Source of the DNA: an uncultured Clostridia bacterium
GTDB taxonomy: Bacteria > Bacillota > Clostridia > Lachnospirales > Anaerotignaceae
Reading direction: 5' to 3'
NCBI GenBank assembly: GCA_937919015.1
Contig: CALFPN010000140.1
Location: 1 to 10,291 of the forward strand
DNA length: 10,291 bases
Shown here one piece after another: positions 6,997 through 10,291 of the stretch. Below the pieces are notes generated by a model. That model saw only the letters and a program-made list of their open reading frames with translations. It was not told the origin of the DNA and ran no database searches. Made by a program: the position numbers and the translations under genes. Every line of letters begins with the position of its first letter. Position 1 is the first letter of the stretch.

Positions 6997-7710
6997 TTAT
7001 CTCTTTTTCAGACCGGCCAGAAACCGTTTCGGGTCTGTATTCAGCACCAATTCTGCGGGAAAATCCACTTCCTGCAAAAGGGCAAGGGCATGGGAAAAAT
7101 CACCAACGCCGGTATAAAAATGGGCATCACTGCCCAGCACCACGGGCACGCCCTCCGCCATGCTCCTGAGCAGGATGGTCTTTACATTTTCCCGGCTGCC
7201 GTCGCGGAAGCCGCCGGGGACGAGGGAAGCATTGTTGATCTCCAGTATCGTTCCTGTTTCCTTGGCCTGTCGGAACACCTCTTCATAATCCACATCATAG
7301 CGGGGGTCGCCGGGGTGGCCGATGATATCCACATAGGGATTTTCCATGACCTTCACCAAGGCCCGTGTGTTTTCCTTTCTGCTGCCGGGCTGGATACAGG
7401 GCATATGAAGGCTGGCAATGCCTAAATCCAGACGGGAAAGGACTTTTTCGTCCATATCGATCTTCCCGTCAAAATCCATGATATTCAGTTCAATGCCTTT
7501 GAGCAGACGCACCCCGTGAAGCTCCTTGGGCAAAATATGCAGATTGGCAAAATAGGCATGGCCGGTGGTATCCTTCATGCCGGGAGCATGGTCGGTCAGA
7601 GCCACCAGTTCCATTCCCTTTTGAGCTGCCCACCGCAAATTTTCATCCACAGTGCTGTAGGCATGTCCGCTGGCAACGGAATGGGTATGGGTATCCATCA
7701 ATAGTTTCAT
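6997..7710 (-). CDS. PHP-domain phosphatase, YcdX family
   Basis: The 237-residue protein is a metal-dependent PHP-fold phosphoesterase, close in layout to E. coli YcdX, a trinuclear-zinc phosphatase. The metal ligands line up by eye: H8, H10 and H16 (DTHTHSVASGHAYS), H41 (TDHAPG), E74 (GIELN), H102 (ASLHMP), H132 (GHPGDP), D195 and H197 (GSDAH). It could be annotated as histidinol-phosphatase-like, but there is no histidine gene nearby and the physiological substrate is unknown. The frame extends to an ATG at 7752. I chose 7710 because the metal-binding motif begins at once in family members, AAAGGA lies eight bases upstream, and the predicted transcription start near 7754 would leave 7752 without a leader. 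The promoter region is shared, back to back, with the divergent Cys-rich gene. Confidence 0.9.
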   Translation of the reverse strand: MKLLMDTHTHSVASGHAYSTVDENLRWAAQKGMELVALTDHAPGMKDTTGHAYFANLHILPKELHGVRLLKGIELNIMDFDGKIDMDEKVLSRLDLGIASLHMPCIQPGSRKENTRALVKVMENPYVDIIGHPGDPRYDVDYEEVFRQAKETGTILEINNASLVPGGFRDGSRENVKTILLRSMAEGVPVVLGSDAHFYTGVGDFSHALALLQEVDFPAELVLNTDPKRFLAGLKKR

Positions 7711-7760
7711 ATCTGATTCCTTTCCATGACAAGGGATAATTTCGTTTTTCATTAAATTTT

Positions 7761-7789
7761 AGTATAGCACAAATAAGACCGCCTGTCAC
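7761..7789 (-). promoter_or_regulatory. predicted sigma-A promoter of the PHP phosphatase gene
   Basis: On the minus strand GTGACA (7789-7784, five of six) and TATACT (7766-7761, five of six) are 17 bases apart, with TGC before the -10 box. It is the best vegetative promoter in the window. Predicted start is near 7754, giving a 44-base leader to the ATG at 7710. Confidence 0.75.
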
Positions 7790-7814
7790 GCTTTCCCTTC
7801 CTTATCATACTATG
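7787..7814 (+). promoter_or_regulatory. candidate sporulation sigma-K-type promoter of the Cys-rich gene
   Basis: On the plus strand CAC (7787-7789) is followed after 16 bases by CATACTATG (7806-7814). This fits the sigma-K pattern AC, 16 or so bases, CATAnnnTA, with one mismatch in the last base; the -10 is also near the sigma-E pattern CATACAnT. Transcription would begin in the low 7820s, shortly before the AAGGAGG ribosome binding site. A short match in unverified sequence can be chance. The nature of the gene product makes a sporulation promoter plausible. Confidence 0.45.
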
Positions 7815-7833
7815 TAGAAGAACAAATAACTTT

Positions 7834-7840
7834 AAGGAGG
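7834..7840 (+). promoter_or_regulatory. strong ribosome binding site of the Cys-rich gene
   Basis: AAGGAGG, a full complement to the 16S rRNA tail, lies seven bases before the ATG at 7848. It is the strongest Shine-Dalgarno in the window and suggests abundant translation. Confidence 0.85.
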
Positions 7841-7847
7841 CTGTCTT

Positions 7848-8816
7848 ATGGGAGCTTTTGAATTTGACCTGTCTGCAAGAAACTGCAGCTGTAATAACAA
7901 CAACAGCAGCAGCAACACAGGCGCAGGGGAAACCTGTATCATCGCCCAGAAAATTTTCGACCAGTGCCGTATTCAGAAATGCCTGACCAGCGACATTCTG
8001 GGGCCCGCCCGTGCCGCAAGAGGAAACGGAAACAGCTGCAATGATATGCTCTGTGAAGGGGATATCATCATTCCCCCCTGCAACGCCGCCGATGTATCCA
8101 TCCGCGATCTGGTGTTGGATCGCATCGAGATTCTGAGAAAGAAACCCAATCCCCTGCAGGAGGGCTGCTGGGATCTGGAACTGAAATATGTTTTCAACTA
8201 TACGCTGGAATTCAGGAGGGCCGACGGCTGTTTCATCGGCTGCATTCCTGCCACAAACAGCTATAACCTGCGGGTAACTCTCTTTGGTTCCACGGAAGCC
8301 GACGTGACCACCGCCACCGACCAGTTCGATTGTTGCGGCAATTCCAACGGCGGCCCCTTTGCCATTGCAGAAGGCAAGGCCGTTGCCCTGCAGGCAGAAC
8401 TGCGTTTCCCTAATAGTTGCTGTGATCCTTGCCACCACCACCACAATAACTGCGAATGTAATGCCATCACCGTATCCAATGGCGACGCTGCCATGGGTGC
8501 CCCTGTGGCGGTCAATGTTTCCATCGGCCTGTTTACCATCGTAAAACTGTTCCGCACCGTGAATATGGTAGTCAACTCTCTGGGCCGCTGCATGCCTGAA
8601 ACCTGCACCTCCACTGCTGTGCCCGGTGACCCCTGCCGCAATTTTGAAAATATCCGCTTCCCGCTGGATATGTTCTCTCCCTCCGCAGAACCGAAGAGCT
8701 GCTGCGGCTTCGGCCCTGTTTTCGGCTCTCCCAACTGTGAGATCGACTGTCTGGGCTGCGGCTGCAATGATGGCTGCAACAACAACAACTGCGGCTGCAA
8801 CAACAACTGCTGTTAA
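7848..8816 (+). CDS. cysteine/asparagine-rich protein, candidate spore-envelope protein
   Basis: I do not recognise a characterised homologue. The 322-residue protein has 32 cysteines (about 10%). An N-terminal Cys/Asn/Ser tract (residues 13-23) leads into ETCIIAQKIFDQCRIQKCL at 28-46. A beta-rich middle (about 83-160) includes CWDLELKYVFNYTLEF and is reminiscent of the SPOCS/DUF3794-type domains of clostridial spore-assembly proteins; that likeness is a memory-based impression. A Cys/His cluster at 191-204 contains four consecutive histidines. A hydrophobic stretch at 218-245 lacks the length and charge pattern of a clear membrane segment. The tail at 285-322 has 11 Cys in 38 residues with CGCNxxC-like repeats. 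There is no signal peptide, so it is made in the cytoplasm. High Cys content, Asn/Gly repeats, a strong ribosome binding site and a sigma-K-like promoter suggest a disulfide-crosslinked or metal-binding coat or exosporium component. Alternative: a metal-storage or other structural protein. Confidence 0.88.
   Translation: MGAFEFDLSARNCSCNNNNSSSNTGAGETCIIAQKIFDQCRIQKCLTSDILGPARAARGNGNSCNDMLCEGDIIIPPCNAADVSIRDLVLDRIEILRKKPNPLQEGCWDLELKYVFNYTLEFRRADGCFIGCIPATNSYNLRVTLFGSTEADVTTATDQFDCCGNSNGGPFAIAEGKAVALQAELRFPNSCCDPCHHHHNNCECNAITVSNGDAAMGAPVAVNVSIGLFTIVKLFRTVNMVVNSLGRCMPETCTSTAVPGDPCRNFENIRFPLDMFSPSAEPKSCCGFGPVFGSPNCEIDCLGCGCNDGCNNNNCGCNNNCC
8754..8813 (+). repeat. Cys-Asn-Gly coding microrepeat at the 3' end of the Cys-rich gene
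   Basis: The last 20 codons are built from variations of GGC-TGC-AAC/AAT and AAC-AAC-TGC units, giving glycine-cysteine pairs separated by asparagine runs. A similar AAC/AGC run encodes the Asn/Ser tract at about 7893-7916. Such tracts are prone to slippage, so length differences between strains are likely. Confidence 0.7.
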
Positions 8817-8838
8817 AGCGGAGAAAACCGCGCGATAG

Positions 8839-8879
8839 AGGAAGACATTTTAACTGTTTACAGGATAAAATGCCTTCCT
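8839..8879. repeat. 13-bp imperfect hairpin after the Cys-rich gene
   Basis: AGGAAG then CATTTTA (8839-8852, one mismatch) pairs with TAAAATG then CTTCCT (8866-8879). The 13-base loop contains its own CTGT/ACAG dyad. It starts 22 bases after the stop codon and has no T run after it, so it is not a simple terminator. Confidence 0.7.
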
Positions 8880-8889
8880 TAGCGCAAAG

Positions 8890-8927
8890 ATTTGCGGAGC
8901 AAATTGCTGAGTAAGGCAAAGCCTTAC
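8890..8927. repeat. two small adjacent hairpins in the 3' region
   Basis: ATTTGC and GCAAAT (8890-8895, 8899-8904) enclose a GGA loop. GTAAGGC and GCCTTAC (8911-8917, 8921-8927) enclose an AAA loop. The first contains TTTGCGGAGCA, also present inverted at 2144-2154, so this may be a copy of an intergenic repeat. Confidence 0.55.
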
Positions 8928-8950
8928 GAAGGGGCTTCTCCGTACAACAA

Positions 8951-8979
8951 AGGCGTCCTTTCGGACGCCTGTTTTATTT
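8951..8979 (+). terminator. strong terminator shared by convergent genes
   Basis: AGGCGTCC (8951-8958) and GGACGCCT (8963-8970) pair perfectly around a TTTC loop, followed on the plus strand by GTTTTATTT. It lies 134 bases after the Cys-rich gene. It directly follows the stop of the convergent small gene, for which the T run (TTTGTTGT) is weaker, so it probably works in both directions. Confidence 0.85.
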
Positions 8980-9192
8980 CATCTTTATTTGAAAATTTTC
9001 TGTTATTTGATCGTAACATGCCTCGCACAGGTCGAAGCTGTCCTGTCTGCCGTCCTTTTCGGAAAAATACCCCCATGTTTTTTCTCCATGGAAATGGTCT
9101 GCGCTGTTTGAGGGGATCTCCCTGCCGCAGCAGTTGCAGAGGATTCTGGAAAGGACATGTTCTTCCTGCATACTTACCTTATATTCTCTCAT
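8974..9192 (-). CDS. small protein with paired CxxC motifs, probable zinc ribbon
   Basis: This 72-residue protein has C19 and the pair C21/C22 (CNCCGREI) near the N-terminus and a CEAC pair (C56, C59) near the C-terminus, with HFHGEKTWGYFSEKDGRQDSFDLC between them. The arrangement suggests one structural zinc site made from two knuckles. I have an impression of similar short uncharacterised Bacillota proteins ending in WGYFSxKDGxxxSFDLCExCYD, but no function is known to me. The ATG at 9192 has GGAGGGG about seven bases upstream and is better supported than the internal ATG at 9171. It is convergent with the Cys-rich gene and shares its terminator. A hairpin with a two-part stem lies just upstream of the ribosome binding site. 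Confidence 0.8.
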   Translation of the reverse strand: MREYKVSMQEEHVLSRILCNCCGREIPSNSADHFHGEKTWGYFSEKDGRQDSFDLCEACYDQITENFQIKMK

Positions 9193-9221
9193 ATTGTTCC
9201 CCTCCGTATTTCTTTGATACC

Positions 9222-9253
9222 GGATTGTTCCGCACTTCGTGCTCTCACAATCC
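9222..9253. repeat. bipartite hairpin upstream of the small zinc-ribbon gene
   Basis: GGATTGT (9222-9228) pairs with ACAATCC (9247-9253), and an inner GCAC/GTGC stem (9232-9235, 9239-9242) has a TTC loop. It ends about 16 bases before the Shine-Dalgarno of the minus-strand gene. It could therefore be a leader structure if transcription starts further upstream; no T run follows on either strand. Confidence 0.65.
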
Positions 9254-9272
9254 TAAAAAACATTCGTAAATC

Positions 9273-9296
9273 GCATATTTTTCTTCGAAAAATAGC
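9273..9296. repeat. A/T-rich TTC-loop hairpin
   Basis: TATTTTTC (9276-9283) and GAAAAATA (9287-9294) pair perfectly around TTC; two flanking G-C pairs extend the stem past a single bulged A. Confidence 0.65.
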
Positions 9297-9329
9297 TTCT
9301 TTACTCATGTTTTTGCGGGTCCCAAATTC

Positions 9330-9366
9330 AAAAATTCTCCTGAAAGCAAGCTTTCATCAAATTTTT
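9330..9366. repeat. two-step inverted repeat
   Basis: AAAAATT (9330-9336) pairs with AATTTTT (9360-9366) and TGAAAGC (9341-9347) with GCTTTCA (9350-9356), separated by small internal loops. The two-base centre makes it look more like a protein-binding or cruciform-type dyad than an RNA hairpin. Confidence 0.6.
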
Positions 9367-9432
9367 AAACTTTGTACCCTGGTATCTGCATGATAGCATT
9401 CTTTTGTCGAAAAAGCAAAGGTAAAGAACTGG

Positions 9433-9462
9433 TTGTATTTCCTTCCCTTTCTATGGTAAGAT
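9433..9462 (+). promoter_or_regulatory. predicted promoter of the PflX-type gene
   Basis: TTGTAT (9433-9438) and TAAGAT (9457-9462) are 18 bases apart, with TGG before the -10 giving an extended -10 element. A GAGGTG ribosome binding site lies six bases before the ATG at 9490. Predicted transcription start is near 9469. Confidence 0.5.
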
Positions 9463-9489
9463 ATTTCCAGAAAGACAGAGGTGTTTTCA

Positions 9490-10291
9490 ATGGAGAAAAT
9501 GAACGAGGCTTTGTCTCATTGTCAGGTTTGCCCCAGAAACTGCGGCATCGACCGTACCGCAGGTCAATTCGGGTTCTGCCGTGCCCCCTATCTGCCGAAG
9601 GTGGCTCTCGTCAGCCGCCACGATTGGGAGGAACCGCCCATCAGCGGCACAAAAGGCAGTGGAACGGTGTTTTTCAGCCATTGCAATCTGGGCTGTGTAT
9701 TCTGTCAGAACTTCAACATCAGTCAGGAGGGCTTCGGGCAGGAAATTTCCGTAGCGCGGCTAGCGGAAATTTTTCTGGAGCAGCAGAAGCGGGGCTTCCA
9801 TAATGTGAATCTGGTCTCGGCCGCACAGTTCATCCCCCAGACGGCAAAGGCACTGGAGATGGCAAAAGAACAGGGACTGAAGATCCCTGTGGTCTATAAT
9901 TCCAACGGCTATGAATCCATGGAAGGACTTCGTATGCTGGAGGGGCTGGTGGATGTGTATCTGCCGGATTTCAAGTACTGGGATAATGAACTGGGGCTAA
10001 AATATTCCAACTGTCCTCATTACAGAGAAACGGCATCAGACGCAATACTCGAAATGCGCCGACAGGTCGGTGATGATATCATAGATGAAAATGGACTGAT
10101 GCAAAAAGGCATCATTCTTCGCCATCTGGTATTGCCCGGGCAATATAAAGACAGCTGTAAGGTGCTGGACTGGATATGGAAAAACCTTGGGGAAGAAACC
10201 TTCGTTTCCCTCATGAGCCAGTATACCCCCATGCACAGGGCAAAGGAGATCAAAGCATTATCCAGAAAACTGACTACCTTTGAATATGATA
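9490..10291 (+). CDS. pflX: PflX-type radical SAM protein (COG1313-like), 3' end cut off
   Basis: The frame runs 267 codons from ATG 9490 to the window edge; family members are about 300 residues, so perhaps 30 to 40 are missing. An N-terminal cysteine cluster (C11, C14, C18, C30; CxxCPRxCG...GxC) is typical of PflX proteins. The radical SAM [4Fe-4S] motif CxxxCxxC follows at C65, C69 and C72 (CNLGCVFCQN), preceded by the family signature EEPPISGTKGSGTVFFS. The protein should cleave S-adenosylmethionine to a 5'-deoxyadenosyl radical. PflX resembles pyruvate formate-lyase activases, but its substrate is not established, and no glycyl-radical enzyme gene lies in the window. The start is supported by GAGGTG at six bases and by a promoter upstream. 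Confidence is high for family, low for role. Confidence 0.9.
   Translation, partial: MEKMNEALSHCQVCPRNCGIDRTAGQFGFCRAPYLPKVALVSRHDWEEPPISGTKGSGTVFFSHCNLGCVFCQNFNISQEGFGQEISVARLAEIFLEQQKRGFHNVNLVSAAQFIPQTAKALEMAKEQGLKIPVVYNSNGYESMEGLRMLEGLVDVYLPDFKYWDNELGLKYSNCPHYRETASDAILEMRRQVGDDIIDENGLMQKGIILRHLVLPGQYKDSCKVLDWIWKNLGEETFVSLMSQYTPMHRAKEIKALSRKLTTFEYD

Larger units (their letters stand above)
9193..9489. other. divergent intergenic region with three inverted repeats
   Basis: No gene is visible. It holds a bipartite hairpin at 9222-9253, a TTC-loop hairpin at 9273-9296, a symmetric two-step inverted repeat at 9330-9366, and, near its right end, the promoter and ribosome binding site of the radical SAM gene. 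I found no convincing -10/-35 pair for the small minus-strand gene. Confidence 0.6.

Noticed and set aside
7711..7752. 14-residue N-terminal extension of the PHP phosphatase
   Set aside because: It would begin at the predicted transcription start, with no ribosome binding site; YcdX proteins start just before the DxHxH motif, as the 7710 start does.
7752..8444. 230-codon minus-strand frame
   Set aside because: It is antisense to the Cys-rich gene. The plus-strand frame has a strong Shine-Dalgarno and clear composition bias; this one ends with promoter and leader DNA and has no start signal.
8440..8460. HHHH run in the Cys-rich protein as an artificial His-tag
   Set aside because: Only four histidines, internal, next to Cys and Asn residues with normal codon variety; more likely part of a natural metal-binding or structural cluster.
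1..10291. CRISPR array, phage, insertion sequence or defence system
   Set aside because: No evenly spaced direct repeats, transposase or integrase motifs, or recognisable defence proteins are visible; the genes are mostly housekeeping.

Overview
The window looks like a chromosomal stretch from a spore-forming, low-to-mid-GC Gram-positive anaerobe of class Clostridia, possibly Lachnospirales-like; that placement is inferred from protein style and gene order. The evidence is the yerC-pcrA-ligA neighbourhood known from Bacillota, strong AGGAGG-type ribosome binding sites, extended -10 promoters, a PflX-type radical SAM protein, and a cysteine/asparagine-rich protein that resembles spore-envelope proteins. 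I see no phage, transposase, rRNA, tRNA or CRISPR array.

Minus-strand block (about 1-7770). Read in transcription order it holds a YcdX-like PHP-domain phosphatase (7710-6997), a YerC/TrpR-like regulator (6883-6572), the PcrA helicase (6507-4264), NAD-dependent DNA ligase LigA (4204-2243), a LysR-family regulator (1937-1047), a NudC-like Nudix hydrolase (925-56), and probably the first codons of another gene running off the left edge. Promoter-like sequences precede the PHP gene, yerC, lysR and nudC. pcrA and ligA are 59 bases apart and probably form an operon with yerC. A 13-bp perfect hairpin sits between yerC and pcrA, a long A/T-flanked hairpin follows ligA, and a classical terminator follows lysR. 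The nudC -35 box lies inside that last terminator.

Plus-strand insert (about 7780-8980). A divergent intergenic region of about 140 bp drives the PHP gene leftward and a 322-residue, 10% cysteine protein rightward. The rightward promoter fits the sporulation sigma-K pattern, and the protein ends in Cys/Asn/Gly-rich repeats. It is the most interesting locus here: a candidate structural spore-coat or exosporium protein. It is followed by a chain of hairpins and a strong terminator that also closes a convergent 72-residue small protein with paired CxxC motifs (9192-8974).

Right end. The roughly 300 bp between the small gene and a PflX-type radical SAM gene (9490 onward, cut by the window edge) holds three separate inverted repeats plus a plausible promoter. 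Several intergenic hairpins share TTC loops, and an 11-base word recurs in two intergenic regions, which suggests a family of small intergenic repeats. Apart from the Cys-rich/spore-like locus and the small zinc-ribbon-like gene, the window is housekeeping sequence.
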